Numbered from the stretch's first letter, positions 16,220-25,682 are shown. The stretch: 64,000 nt of DNA from JAVZLH01 sp049700435 (GCA_049700435.1 JBNAVK010000001.1:1-64000), one strand, 5' to 3'. Made by a program: numbers and translations. The notes: generated by a model not told the origin, from the sequence alone.

Positions 16220-17376
16220 ACATGACCAAAAAATTAAAGACGCTTGCAGGCTTGCATTTCATGAGCGGTGATGTTGCGTGCGCCGAAGGTGCGATAGCCG
16301 CGGGCTGCAAGTTTTTTGCAGGTTATCCTATCACGCCTGCAACAGAAATTGCTGAACACATGGCTTTGAGAATGCCGGAAATTGGCGGAATCTACATTCA
16401 AATGGAAGACGAAATTGCCTCGATGGCAGCGGTGATTGGGGCCTCATATGCTGGATTGAAGGCTATGACGGCGACTTCTGGACCAGGGTTTAGTCTCATG
16501 CAAGAGAATATAGGGTTGGCTGCCATGACAGAAGCTCCATGCGTAATCGTGAACGTGATGCGCGGCGGTCCAAGCACTGGACAACCCACAATGCCGGGGC
16601 AACAAGATGTTATGCAGGCAAAGTGGGGTTCTCATGGAGATTACGAGATTATAGCGTTAACTCCTTCCTATGTTCAAGAGATGTTTGACCTCACAGTTGA
16701 GGCTTTTAACCTATCTGAAACTTATAGGGTTCCAACGATTTTGCTGGCGGATGAAGTTGTCGCTCACATGTGGGGGAAAGTTACGATTCCACCGCCGGAA
16801 ACAATAAGAGTAATTAACCGTAAAAAGCCGAATGTTCCTCTAGAAAAGTATTTGCCTTTTATGCCAGATGACGACCTGATTCCGCCAATGGCTTGTTTCG
16901 GCGAGGGTTTCCGATTTCACGCCACTGGCTTAACACATGACGAACATGGTTACCCGCAAACTCAAAGCTCTGAAGTTCAGACAAAACTTGTTCGAAGACT
17001 GTGCGATAAAATACGGAAAAATGCGGACAAAATAATAAAGGTTGAAGAGGTTATGCTGGAAGATGCCGATGTAATCGTTATTGCTTATGGAATTGTTGCC
17101 AGAGCAGCATTAAGCGCAGTTAGAAGAGCTAGAGAAAACGGAATGAAAGCTGGGCTTTTACGCTTAATCACCTTGTGGCCGTTCCCAGAAAAACATATGG
17201 CAAAAATTGCAGAACAGGTAAAGGTGATAATCGTTCCTGAAATGAACTGTGGACAAATGGTTAGGGAAGTTGAAAGGGCAGCAAAAGGAACCAACGTTGT
17301 TTCCATTTCAAAGCTAGGAGAGGAACCTCACACCCCAATGGAAATCATCGAGGCAATAAGGAGGAACAGTCAATGA
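16213..17376 (+). CDS. korA: 2-oxoacid:ferredoxin oxidoreductase alpha subunit
   Basis: The pyrimidine-binding subunit of a CoA-acylating 2-oxoacid oxidoreductase, most like the 2-oxoglutarate enzyme. Signatures include GDVACAEGAIAAGC near the N-terminus, FAGYPITPATEIAEHMA and TSGPGFSLMQENIG. The frame can start at 16213, inside korD, or at the ATG at 16222. It ends in an ATGA overlap with korB. Together with korB, korC and korD it would make succinyl-CoA from 2-oxoglutarate, or run the reaction in reverse, with ferredoxin. A branched-chain 2-oxoacid substrate is possible. Confidence 0.93.
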   Translation: MLNMTKKLKTLAGLHFMSGDVACAEGAIAAGCKFFAGYPITPATEIAEHMALRMPEIGGIYIQMEDEIASMAAVIGASYAGLKAMTATSGPGFSLMQENIGLAAMTEAPCVIVNVMRGGPSTGQPTMPGQQDVMQAKWGSHGDYEIIALTPSYVQEMFDLTVEAFNLSETYRVPTILLADEVVAHMWGKVTIPPPETIRVINRKKPNVPLEKYLPFMPDDDLIPPMACFGEGFRFHATGLTHDEHGYPQTQSSEVQTKLVRRLCDKIRKNADKIIKVEEVMLEDADVIVIAYGIVARAALSAVRRARENGMKAGLLRLITLWPFPEKHMAKIAEQVKVIIVPEMNCGQMVREVERAAKGTNVVSISKLGEEPHTPMEIIEAIRRNSQ

Positions 17377-18209
17377 TAGAAGAAACTGCGCATCCTCTCT
17401 CGAAGTATTTAAGGGCTGCAATGATGCCTCACATATGGTGTTCTGGATGCGGAAATGGAATAATACTGAACTGTTTCGTTCACGCCTTAGACGAGATGCA
17501 GATGAACCTCGACAAACTTGTCGTTGTGTCAGGCATAGGCTGCATTGGCCGCATAGCGGGCTATACAAACGTAGACTCCTTTCACACAACACATGGGCGC
17601 CCCATAGCCTTTGCAACAGGAGTGAAGTTAGCAAATCCAAAGTTGGAAGTGGTAGTCATAAGCGGTGACGGTGACCTCTTCGCAATAGGAGGCAACCACT
17701 TCATACACGCAGCCCGTAGGAACATAGGAATTAAAGTGATATGCGCAAACAACTTCAACTATGGAATGACTGGGGGGCAACAAGGTCCTACAACACCACT
17801 TGAAGCCTCAACAGCCACAACCCCCTACGGGAATATTGAGCATCCGTTTAACTTGGTTCATTTGGCAGCAGCATCCGGAGCCACATACGTGGCGAGGTGG
17901 ACAACACTGCACGCACGGCAGCTAACGCAATCAATTAAGAAGATGTTGCAAAAAGAGGGCTTCTGTTTTACTGAGGTGGTCTCCCCTTGCCCAGAAATCT
18001 TTGGTCGGCGCAACAGAATGCGCTCCGGCCTCGAAATGATGAAATGGTTTGGAAAAGCGTCGGTAGTGGAAAGCTTTTCTGACCCAGCGAAAGCTGAAAT
18101 ATCTCTTGAGAAGATAGTTGTAGGTGAATTTGTAGACATAGAAAAAGTGACTTATGAAAGGCTGCTTCTGGACAAAATAGCCAAAATCAGTAGGGAAATG
18201 GCGGAGTGA
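17373..18209 (+). CDS. korB: 2-oxoacid:ferredoxin oxidoreductase beta subunit
   Basis: The thiamine-pyrophosphate subunit. The N-terminal WCSGCGNG gives a conserved CxGCG motif. The TPP and Mg site is GDGDLFAIGGNH followed by NNFNYGMTGGQ. C-terminal SPCPEIFGRRN is also conserved. The start overlaps korA by four bases (ATGA) and korC follows after seven bases, so subunits are translated together. No separate 4Fe-4S domain is present in the beta subunit, as expected when a delta subunit exists. Confidence 0.94.
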   Translation: MIEETAHPLSKYLRAAMMPHIWCSGCGNGIILNCFVHALDEMQMNLDKLVVVSGIGCIGRIAGYTNVDSFHTTHGRPIAFATGVKLANPKLEVVVISGDGDLFAIGGNHFIHAARRNIGIKVICANNFNYGMTGGQQGPTTPLEASTATTPYGNIEHPFNLVHLAAASGATYVARWTTLHARQLTQSIKKMLQKEGFCFTEVVSPCPEIFGRRNRMRSGLEMMKWFGKASVVESFSDPAKAEISLEKIVVGEFVDIEKVTYERLLLDKIAKISREMAE

Positions 18210-18216
18210 CAGTCCA

Positions 18217-18762
18217 ATGCGGCTTGAGATTAGGTTTGCTGGCTTCGGCGGACAAGGCATAATTAAATCTGGAATAATTGTTGCGGCTGCAGCTTGCCTT
18301 TACAGCGGGAAAAACGCTGTTCAAACACAAAGTTACGGTCCAGAATCAAGAGGCGGTGCATGCAAGTCGGAAGTCATTATATCAGATGATGACATTGACT
18401 TTCCAAAGGTTGTTTCTCCAGACATTTTGGTAGCCATGTCGCAACACGCGTATAACGAATATGCTGGAAGTGTCAAAACTGGAGGGATAATAATTATCGA
18501 TCCAGACATGGTGCCAAACGAGAAGGACTTAGAGAGCATCAAGGTCTTCAGAGTTCCAGCGACGAAAATTGCCGAGGAAATTGGAAAAAGAATTGTTGCA
18601 AACATTGTTATGTTGGGCGCGTTCGTTGCTGTCACGGGCATATTAGACAAAGAAGTCGTTAAAAGAGCTATTAGGACAAATGTGCCAAAGGGAACTGAGG
18701 AAATAAATATTGCCGCTTTTGAAAAAGGATACGAATACGGAAAAAGTCTCTCTAAAAATTAA
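18217..18762 (+). CDS. korC: 2-oxoacid:ferredoxin oxidoreductase gamma subunit
   Basis: The 181-residue gamma subunit begins LEIRFAGFGGQGIIKSG, the family hallmark, followed by QSYGPESRGGACKSEV. It helps bind CoA and stabilises the complex. It is last in the korDABC operon. Its stop region overlaps the 3' end of the convergent eS1 gene by four bases. Confidence 0.94.
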   Translation: MRLEIRFAGFGGQGIIKSGIIVAAAACLYSGKNAVQTQSYGPESRGGACKSEVIISDDDIDFPKVVSPDILVAMSQHAYNEYAGSVKTGGIIIIDPDMVPNEKDLESIKVFRVPATKIAEEIGKRIVANIVMLGAFVAVTGILDKEVVKRAIRTNVPKGTEEINIAAFEKGYEYGKSLSKN

Positions 18763-19376
18763 GACGCGGTTTCAGCCTTTTGCAACTGCAACTGCGCTAG
18801 CTGAGTTAAAAGTTTAGATTTTCTTACACCTACGTGGCGCAGGGGCGCTATCTTTTTCGCTTCGTTGTATATGTCTGAGGCGATCTTTCCAAGAACCATC
18901 TCCTGCGCAAACTGGTCCAATGTGAGCGCTGAAGCTTTTTCTTTAATGATTTTCTCCATTAGGGCGCGTATGGCCTTCTCCTGTGAAGTTCTTATCCTTG
19001 AAAGTGTGAAGGCGCATACTGCCACTTGAAGTTTGTATCCATCTTTGGTTGTTATTTGGAAAAGTCCATCAACTTTTGTTGTTCTTCTTCTGACGAGGCT
19101 TCGCAAATAATCGCGTGAATATTCGTGTCCCTTAAAGATTGTTCTGGCGTTTTTGCCATCAACTTCTATTATCTGAAAATACATTTTCAAATATTGGTGA
19201 GCGAAGTCGTTTGTAATGTCGTAGAGTGTCGAGTCGATGACTCTTCCGATAAGTTTTTCTGGCTCGTCGGCTGGCACAGCGCCCAATTCCACATTTCCAA
19301 AGTAGGGTGGAGCCAGCACCATGTACCATGACTTGCCACGCCATTTATCTTTTATACGCCTTGTTTTTGAAGACAA
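18759..19376 (-). CDS. rps3ae: 30S ribosomal protein eS1 (S3Ae)
   Basis: A small-subunit ribosomal protein shared by archaea and eukaryotes. Motifs include DKWRGKSWY and LAPPYFGN at the N-terminus, STLYDITNDF, and GHEYSRDYLRSLVRRR. The frame extends to 19415 but I choose the TTG at 19376 because GGAGGGTGA lies just upstream on the minus strand and the product then starts MSSKTRRIKDKW, like homologues. This is 205 residues. serS lies 42 bases upstream in the same direction. Confidence 0.95.
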   Translation of the reverse strand: MSSKTRRIKDKWRGKSWYMVLAPPYFGNVELGAVPADEPEKLIGRVIDSTLYDITNDFAHQYLKMYFQIIEVDGKNARTIFKGHEYSRDYLRSLVRRRTTKVDGLFQITTKDGYKLQVAVCAFTLSRIRTSQEKAIRALMEKIIKEKASALTLDQFAQEMVLGKIASDIYNEAKKIAPLRHVGVRKSKLLTQLAQLQLQKAETAS

Positions 19377-19418
19377 GTTCACCCTCCGAACATTGTAGCT
19401 GAAAAGCCATGTCAAGTA

Positions 19419-20717
19419 TTAAAGGTTTTTACTTTTAGGGTTTATTTTATCAATGCCACTCATGTATTTTCTCAAGACTTCTGGGATAACGACCGAACCG
19501 TCTTCCTGCTGGTAGTTTTCCAGTATTGCCACAATGGTTCTGCCAGTGGCTAAAGCCGTCGAATTTAATGTGTGCACAAAACCTTTTGGAGGTTCACCCT
19601 CCCTTTCCCTATACTTTATGTTTAATCTTCTAGCTTGGTAATCTGTACAGTTGCTGCAGGAAATTATTTCTCTATACATGTTTTGCGCTGGCATCCAAGC
19701 CTCCACATCATACTTTTTGGCGGCGACAACTCCGACATCGCCGGTGCAAACATTCACGACGCGATATGGGAGACCTAGTTTTTGAACAAGTTCCTCGGCG
19801 TTTTGTAAAAGTTCCTCATGCATCTTCCATGAATCCTCTGGTTTGCAGAAAATGAACTGTTCAATTTTGTTGAACTGATGCGTTCTGAAGATGCCGCGTG
19901 TATCTTTGCCATGCGCCCCTGCCTCCTTTCTGAAGCATGAGCTTACTCCAACAAGTTTGAGTGGTAAATCTTCTGCTTTTAATACTTCATTCATGAACAT
20001 TGCAGCCATTGGGTGTTCAGAAGTTGCAATTAAGTAGAGGTCTTCGTTTTCTATTTTGTACAAGACATCTTCGAAATCGCTTAAAGCTGTTACGCCCTCG
20101 TAGGGTTTTCGTCTCATCAAGAATGGAGGCTCTATTGGGGTGTATCCTTTTTTAACCATTTCTTCCAAGGCGAAGTTCATTAACGCCATGTCCAATAAAA
20201 CGCCTTCTTTCTTTAGATAGAAAAATCTGGCTCCCGCAATTTTCCCAGCTCTCTCAATGTCCATTATGTCCAAGCTTAGCGCTAAGTCTATATGGTCTTT
20301 GACAGGGAATGTGAATTTTGGTTTTTCACCCCAAGTTTTTAACGGAACATTGTTGCTTTCGTCTTTGCCAAATGGAACCGATTCGTGGAGTAGGTTTGGC
20401 AACCGCATTAGGTGGTAGTTGACTTTTTCCTTGCACTCACTCATTTCTTTTTCAAGCGCTGTTATTTTCACGTCAATGTCTTTTGCTTTTGAAAGTTCTT
20501 GGCTTGCATCACTGCCCTCTTTTCTCAAAGTTGCAATCTTCGTTGTTAATAGTTTTCTTTCATGCCGTAACTCGTTTAGCTGAGTCAATAGTTGCCGCCA
20601 TTTCCTGTCATAATCCATTAGCGCGTCAAGCATTCTTAGGTTTTCAGGGTCTCCCCTCTTCCTCAAATTGTTCCTTACGAACTCTGGGTTTTCGCGGATG
20701 AGTTTAATGTCCAACAT
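19419..20717 (-). CDS. serS: Seryl-tRNA synthetase
   Basis: Charges tRNA-Ser with serine. It is the common class II form, not the rare methanogen type: an N-terminal coiled-coil arm (about residues 30-100) binds the tRNA extra arm. Motif 2 is FRKEAGAHGKDTRGIFRTHQ and motif 3 is NSTALATGRTIVAILE. At 432 residues it is normal. The start is ATG 20717. It is followed 42 bases later by the eS1 gene in the same direction. Confidence 0.96.
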   Translation of the reverse strand: MLDIKLIRENPEFVRNNLRKRGDPENLRMLDALMDYDRKWRQLLTQLNELRHERKLLTTKIATLRKEGSDASQELSKAKDIDVKITALEKEMSECKEKVNYHLMRLPNLLHESVPFGKDESNNVPLKTWGEKPKFTFPVKDHIDLALSLDIMDIERAGKIAGARFFYLKKEGVLLDMALMNFALEEMVKKGYTPIEPPFLMRRKPYEGVTALSDFEDVLYKIENEDLYLIATSEHPMAAMFMNEVLKAEDLPLKLVGVSSCFRKEAGAHGKDTRGIFRTHQFNKIEQFIFCKPEDSWKMHEELLQNAEELVQKLGLPYRVVNVCTGDVGVVAAKKYDVEAWMPAQNMYREIISCSNCTDYQARRLNIKYREREGEPPKGFVHTLNSTALATGRTIVAILENYQQEDGSVVIPEVLRKYMSGIDKINPKSKNL

Positions 20718-20843
20718 GCTTTCTCACGTTGCTTTGCTTTAGGTAATCTCTAAACTTAACTTTAAAATAGTCTATTTAACCTTACGATAAATTTTACACG
20801 GCTGAGTTAAACCACAACTTCTATATCGAAATTTCCATAAAAC

Positions 20844-21119
20844 TCAAGTTCCTTCGCTTTCACCGCTTAAAATTCTTGTTGTTCGGAGAATTTTTTCCGC
20901 TGTTGAAACACAAAAAAGAAGGTCGTCGATTGTAGCGATAAAAGTTGCCATTTTTCCCTCGCATCTAATTTTAGTTAAAACCTTGTTCGCTTTTCTAGTT
21001 GTCTCAATAAACAATCCGCTTGGAGTTTTGAAGTTGTCAGGCGAAACTGCTTTGGCTATGGCTTCAGCGGTCTTGGCATCACCATATTTTAATGTTATTT
21101 CAGCTTCCAATTTTTTCAC
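20844..21119 (-). CDS. pcc1: KEOPS complex subunit Pcc1
   Basis: Pcc1 is the dimerising subunit of KEOPS, which makes threonylcarbamoyl-adenosine at position 37 of tRNAs. The 91 residues show the small alpha/beta fold with KTAEAIAKAVSPDN and IETTRKANKVLTKI, then a C-terminal helix. Its start overlaps the end of the RecJ-like gene by 20 bases, so the two are coupled. Kae1 and Bud32 are encoded about 5 kb away. Confidence 0.85.
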   Translation of the reverse strand: MKKLEAEITLKYGDAKTAEAIAKAVSPDNFKTPSGLFIETTRKANKVLTKIRCEGKMATFIATIDDLLFCVSTAEKILRTTRILSGESEGT

Positions 21120-22560
21120 CTCTTAGGCATCTGCCAACCAAATCATTGACGGTCTCTATGAACTCGTTAACTTTTTCTATTGGAACTTGTGCTCCCGCAG
21201 CTACATCATGTCCTCCGCCGTTTCCTCCGCATCTTTCCGCTGCAACTCTCATAATTTCTCCCAGGTTTACTCCGCTGCTGGTTACGGTGTCTATGGCTCT
21301 TGCAGAGATTTTCGCTAAATTTTCTTCCTCAACGTTTGCACATGCAATTAAGGGTTTCTCCGGGTTTGGAAGACTCGTCAATAATATGGATGATACTGCT
21401 CCTATTATCTTGTCGTCTATGAAGTTCTCGCCGTAAACCACATGTATGTTCTTCAGTTCCTTCATTCTTTCGGGTTTTTCCATAACCCATCCAAGATACC
21501 TATTTATTGTTCCTCTGTACTCCTCCAAAACTTTGTCTGCTTCCTCGAGAACTGAACCTCTGTCGCCCATGCAGATGGCAACGCCTAAACTTGGCTTGTC
21601 CATACGTCCAGTTGCATTCAGTAAAACCGCAAATTCTCTGGCGTCCCTAAGAGGAGTCCAAGGTTCTTCTCGCGTTAAAATGTAAACATGCCCAATGAGA
21701 TTTGTAACTTCATAATGTAAACCCTTCGACAACAAATATTCGGCAAGAGCTGAGCATAACCTCTTCTTTTCTTCGTCGGAGAGGTCTCTTAACGCTCGCC
21801 ATTTCTCCCCATACTTTGGCTTTATATCTAAGCTTACTAGAAAAGCTAAGCTTTTGTCTTCTTCACCACTTATGCCTGGAATAAAGGGGTTTGTTGTGGA
21901 AGCCAAAATTTTGTGAATTGGGCGCGTTTCTCTACCAAAAAATATCAAATCTTTCTCGATTGTTAGCAAACCAGCATTTAACGCGTCTTCAACTATTCTC
22001 TCGTTTAATCCGCTAAGCTTACGCTGGTCATACTTGTCCTGCATATCCCCCAATGCGCCAACAACAGCCATAGGCGCCAAGTCAACATTAACCTTATCCA
22101 GAGCCTTAGCCACAAAATAAGCAACACCAGAACCACTTAAGTCCCGCGCTCCATCCACCCCATGCAAATGAGGGTTTACATGCACAAAACTCGCTGATTC
22201 TTTACCTATGATTTGATGATGGTCTAAAATTACGATTTTGAAGTCTGCAACTTTCTCGGTTAACATGTCAAGGTAGCCGCTTCCAAAATCCGATAAAATC
22301 ACAAGGCTGGGTTTTTCTGAAATTATTTCCCCTACAATCTTTTCGTCAATCCACTGGGTTATCCTTATCCGAAATTTCGCGTCAAGCCTTGACAATGCCT
22401 TTCCAATAATCCCAGCTGCCGCAATTCCATCAGCGTCCAAATGTGAAAAAACGTGAATTGCCCCATCTTCTTTAACAGTTTCCAAAATGATCCTTGCTGC
22501 ATTTTCAGCAGCACCTATAAAGCCTCTAATCTGGTTTTCATCTAGAGCCATCGCGACCAC
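21100..22560 (-). CDS. Archaeal RecJ-like single-strand nuclease (DHH/DHHA1 family)
   Basis: A phosphoesterase of the DHH superfamily, related to archaeal GAN/RecJ that works with the CMG-like replisome and to Cdc45. Motifs are intact: SHLDADG (I), LSDFGSG (II), DHHQ (III) and GALGDMQ (IV). The C-terminal DHHA1 part has GGNGGGHDVAAGA. It should therefore be an active Mn-dependent nuclease. 486 residues is normal. It sits between rps15 and pcc1, a common archaeal arrangement. Start choice among the first two methionines is open. Confidence 0.92.
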   Translation of the reverse strand: MVAMALDENQIRGFIGAAENAARIILETVKEDGAIHVFSHLDADGIAAAGIIGKALSRLDAKFRIRITQWIDEKIVGEIISEKPSLVILSDFGSGYLDMLTEKVADFKIVILDHHQIIGKESASFVHVNPHLHGVDGARDLSGSGVAYFVAKALDKVNVDLAPMAVVGALGDMQDKYDQRKLSGLNERIVEDALNAGLLTIEKDLIFFGRETRPIHKILASTTNPFIPGISGEEDKSLAFLVSLDIKPKYGEKWRALRDLSDEEKKRLCSALAEYLLSKGLHYEVTNLIGHVYILTREEPWTPLRDAREFAVLLNATGRMDKPSLGVAICMGDRGSVLEEADKVLEEYRGTINRYLGWVMEKPERMKELKNIHVVYGENFIDDKIIGAVSSILLTSLPNPEKPLIACANVEEENLAKISARAIDTVTSSGVNLGEIMRVAAERCGGNGGGHDVAAGAQVPIEKVNEFIETVNDLVGRCLRGEKIGS

Positions 22561-22622
22561 ATTAAGGCTTAGAAAGTGAAGTTATTTAAAGCATTTTAAA
22601 ACAGTTCTCTAAACAAAATAGG

Positions 22623-23063
22623 TTAGGCTAATGAAGCTATTTTCGGCTCGTATTTCCAGTTCGGAGGCAACACGCCCTCGCGCTTATAATACCTGGAGAG
22701 TTTATGGATTTTTGCTTCTATAAGCTGAAGTGCCCTTTTGTTATGCAAGTCCTTTTTATTCCTCTCAAGGTGCACAGCTAGCCTTTCAGCCTTTTTAAGT
22801 AGTTCCCCGAGGTCTTCAGGAATTGGAGGCGCAAGCCCCGCTTCTGTTAGTATCTGCGTAATTGTTTTCCCAGTAATGGGTTTAACAAGCGGAATTGCAT
22901 ATTGATCCCTAAGAATAGTCCCTATATGGCTTGGAGGATTACCTTCCTTCGCCAGTTTAACTACTAAGGCTTCAACCTCTTCAGGCTGATATTTACACCA
23001 GCTTGGAGGTCTTCTGCTAACAGGCCTTATTGGATGAGATTTTCCCTTTTCCTGTTTGGGCAT
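22623..23063 (-). CDS. rps15: 30S ribosomal protein uS15
   Basis: The long archaeal/eukaryotic form of S15 (146 residues). The N-terminal extension has RPVSRRPPSWCKY and the core S15 domain shows HLERNKKDLHNKRALQLIEAK and RYYKREGVLPPNWKY. It is the first gene of the rps15-recJ-pcc1 group. Confidence 0.97.
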   Translation of the reverse strand: MPKQEKGKSHPIRPVSRRPPSWCKYQPEEVEALVVKLAKEGNPPSHIGTILRDQYAIPLVKPITGKTITQILTEAGLAPPIPEDLGELLKKAERLAVHLERNKKDLHNKRALQLIEAKIHKLSRYYKREGVLPPNWKYEPKIASLA

Positions 23064-23243
23064 GTTCTGGCACCTTAACTCTGTATGAGCGAAGATAGAC
23101 GGATATTTAAAACCTTCGATGTTAAAAATTTCATGTTAATTTCCGCAATGTTTCAATCTTGTGAACATGAGGGGCTTGTTCTTCCATAGGCTTTACTTAT
23201 TTATTCAAAGTTAAAGGTATATATTGTTGTTCTAGGTTTTAAT

Positions 23244-24347
23244 CTAAGCCTTTCTTATGTAGAGTTTGCGGTTAGTTAGATAGATCCCCAGCATTGCTAA
23301 TGCTGTTGAACAGCAAATAGTGATCGCTATTGTTGTTAGTGGCGTATTAGCGGGTTTCGACTGCCATATCACTCTAACAACTTTTTCTGAGCCAGAGGTT
23401 ATAACAGCCGGAAAGCTTTCAGTTCCGTTTAGAGGCCTGTTCTCCATGGTTACAGTTGATGTCCAAGCCTCGTAACGCATTCTAATCGTGGCGTTTCCGA
23501 TATTAACTATTTGGAAAGTGTAGTTTCCAAACACTTCCACCGGTATATGATATTCATGTGTAAGTTCAGAACCGCTTGAAAAACCCATTGTGAAGGGTCT
23601 AACGATTTCAGTTTTGTAGGGAGGAGCCTCATAGGGGTTAGTAGCATCTTTAACTGGTGCTCCTTCTGGGCCGCTCACTGTGAAATACGCAATACCATGA
23701 GTGTCAGTTGTTATGATAAAGCGGAAACCCAAGAAATCTACGCGATAATAAGCATCTGTTATTGTGGGTAGGGAGGCGTAGAATGTGCCGTAGTCCCTAC
23801 AAGCGTAGGAAACGTTTTGGGGGTTAAGCTCCGAGAAAACCATAGCCGTAAAATTGAAGGATTGCCCTGGCATTATTTCTTCAAAAATTGATGTGCTCAT
23901 CCATAGGCTAGCGTCTTCTCGTAAGGGACTTCCTTTAACAACATCATAGGAGTACTGACCCTGTGCGGCGACAAAATTCCACAGATAGAGGCTGCTTACT
24001 AGAGAAGTTATTGCAAGCAAAACAATTATGCTGTTTAGAATAACTCTTTTCCTAAAGCCATTAACATGAACGCCGCTTTCGCCTGATTTCGCTTCTCTCT
24101 CAACTGTTTGCACAACGAATAAGGCATCCTTTCCATGCTCAGAAAGGCAATATTTCCCATACTCATCAGTTTTAATTAAATAGCCTAGTTTACTTAAATG
24201 ATGCTGCAAATGCCCACTACTTTCTATTCTCATTTTCCTTTTCAAATCTGCAAAGGTTAAATTTTCTTCCTGCAAAGCCTTCAGTATACTAATGCGTGTG
24301 GGGTGTGCCAACGCATCAAAAATTTCAGCATAATTTTTATCTGACAT
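23244..24347 (-). CDS. Membrane-tethered winged-helix (ArsR-type) regulator
   Basis: A 367-residue protein. Residues 1-90 form an ArsR-like winged helix, starting FDALAHPTRISILKALQ with a recognition helix near GHLQHHLSKLGYL. Transmembrane segment 1 lies at about 101-127. Residues 128-335 are a predicted extracellular beta-rich domain containing several N-x-S/T sites. A second segment lies at about 336-357, followed by a basic tail TNRKLYIRKA. So the DNA-binding domain faces the cytoplasm and a sensor domain faces outside. Target genes and signal are unknown. It has its own transcript; the region upstream holds an rdgB remnant. Confidence 0.82.
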   Translation of the reverse strand: MSDKNYAEIFDALAHPTRISILKALQEENLTFADLKRKMRIESSGHLQHHLSKLGYLIKTDEYGKYCLSEHGKDALFVVQTVEREAKSGESGVHVNGFRKRVILNSIIVLLAITSLVSSLYLWNFVAAQGQYSYDVVKGSPLREDASLWMSTSIFEEIMPGQSFNFTAMVFSELNPQNVSYACRDYGTFYASLPTITDAYYRVDFLGFRFIITTDTHGIAYFTVSGPEGAPVKDATNPYEAPPYKTEIVRPFTMGFSSGSELTHEYHIPVEVFGNYTFQIVNIGNATIRMRYEAWTSTVTMENRPLNGTESFPAVITSGSEKVVRVIWQSKPANTPLTTIAITICCSTALAMLGIYLTNRKLYIRKA

Positions 24348-24425
24348 AACATGCGCCCTTAATGATACTCGGTAGCAACAGGCTATTTAATTCCTTACTT
24401 CTAGACCAACAACAAAATTAAATGG

Positions 24426-24512
24426 TTAACTCTTGTACCATTCCGCAAAATTCCTTGAGGCCTTTGCACTATGTTAAAACACATCCTTTTCTGCTACACC
24501 CATTTCCGATAA
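24426..24512 (-). pseudogene. Decayed C-terminal fragment of an rdgB (HAM1) gene
   Basis: Read on the minus strand, this stretch gives LSEMGVAEKDVF, a stop, HSAKASRNFAEWYKS, then a stop. The intact RdgB at 25683-26264 ends FSEMDITEKNKHSHRAKALQ followed by NFAEWYRKY. The frame and order match without gaps, and by eye the DNA agrees at about two-thirds of 77 positions. The in-frame stop and the lack of any upstream match make it a pseudogene remnant. It lies on the other side of the MBL-fold gene from the intact copy. Confidence 0.7.
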
Positions 24513-24633
24513 GTTTACTTTCAATTAATATGTTGTGTTTGTTAGAATGGGGCTGTCTGGCGTGTGTAGGAGGAGAGAGAAAGGTTATTATCATTGTCCT
24601 AGTTTAGCAAAATGCTCTATATGAGGTGGATCA

Positions 24634-25590
24634 ATGCCAGCAACGGAAGTGCTTCCCGGGCTTTTCGTGATCGAGGTTCCGCTGCCGGGGAATCCGCTTA
24701 AAACGCTTAATTCTTACATTATTAAGGCTGAGAAATCGCTAGTAATTGACACAGGATTTAACATGGAGGTATGCTACACTGAGTTTATAAAGGCTCTGAA
24801 TGAAATTGGAGTTGATTTTAAACGTGCGGAATACTTTATAACGCATCTCCACGCGGATCATCTAGGCCTCGCGGGTAGACTAACAAACCGTGTGTACATG
24901 AGCGATGTTGACATTGAAATTAGGCAGAAGTTTGCTGGTTTTAAGCCTGACGTTTTAAGATTTTTTAAAATGAACGGTCTTCCACAAGAAGATATAGAAG
25001 GAATTACGAGACTTCACCCGGCTGTTAGGTATTCAAGCAGCATTGACTTTCAACCAGTTAGGGACGGAGAGATCTTTGAGTACGGAGATTATGCTTTGAA
25101 AGCAATATTAACTCCTGGGCATACACCTGGTCACATGTGCCTTTACGACGAGGAAAGAAAAATCTTATTCTCGGGAGACCACATTTTATTTGACATAACA
25201 CCTAATATTTCCTATTGGGAAGGACACGATTCGTTAAGAGAATACCTTAACAGTCTTGATAAAATCTACAAACTCGATGTAGATCGAACATTTCCTGGAC
25301 ATAGAGGATTTCGCGGGGAAGTTAAGAAGAGGATATTGGAACTTAAGGAGCATCACAGGAAAAGGCTTGAGGAAGTGATTGACGCTTTAAAAGGTGGAGC
25401 TAGAAATGCATGGCAAATTTCACCGTACATAACTTGGGATATAACTTATAGCAGTTGGAGTGAAGTGCCGACGGTGCAAAAATGGTTTATCATTAACGAA
25501 ACCATCGCGCACCTCATTTATCTAGAAAATAACGGAATCATAGCCACGGAGATTAAAAACGGAAACGTCTACTACAAACTTGTTAAATAG
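24634..25590 (+). CDS. Metallo-beta-lactamase-fold hydrolase with C-terminal winged helix
   Basis: A zinc hydrolase of the MBL superfamily. Metal ligands are visible in THLHADH, TPGHTPGHM, FSGDH and the late FPGHRG. The C-terminal third (about residues 225-318) reads like the helical or winged-helix cap seen in LACTB2-type enzymes, a group that includes RNases and thioesterases. The start ATG follows ATGAGGTGGATC. It lies between an rdgB remnant and the intact rdgB gene, as if it arrived with or between duplicated flanks. Substrate unknown. Confidence 0.88.
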   Translation: MPATEVLPGLFVIEVPLPGNPLKTLNSYIIKAEKSLVIDTGFNMEVCYTEFIKALNEIGVDFKRAEYFITHLHADHLGLAGRLTNRVYMSDVDIEIRQKFAGFKPDVLRFFKMNGLPQEDIEGITRLHPAVRYSSSIDFQPVRDGEIFEYGDYALKAILTPGHTPGHMCLYDEERKILFSGDHILFDITPNISYWEGHDSLREYLNSLDKIYKLDVDRTFPGHRGFRGEVKKRILELKEHHRKRLEEVIDALKGGARNAWQISPYITWDITYSSWSEVPTVQKWFIINETIAHLIYLENNGIIATEIKNGNVYYKLVK

Positions 25591-25614
25591 AATTTAATGC
25601 CTACACAAAAACAT

Positions 25615-25662
25615 GCTGACTTTCAGCTTAGCCAGACATTGCAAGCGCAAGCGAAGGTCAGC
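25615..25662. terminator. Inverted repeat between convergent genes
   Basis: GCTGACTTTC at 25615-25624 pairs with GAAGGTCAGC at 25653-25662, a ten-pair stem with one G-U pair and a 28-base loop. It sits between the ends of the MBL-fold gene and rdgB, so a two-sided terminator or mRNA 3' structure is the simplest reading. Confidence 0.4.
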
Positions 25663-25682
25663 CTCGCGTGTGCATTACATTT

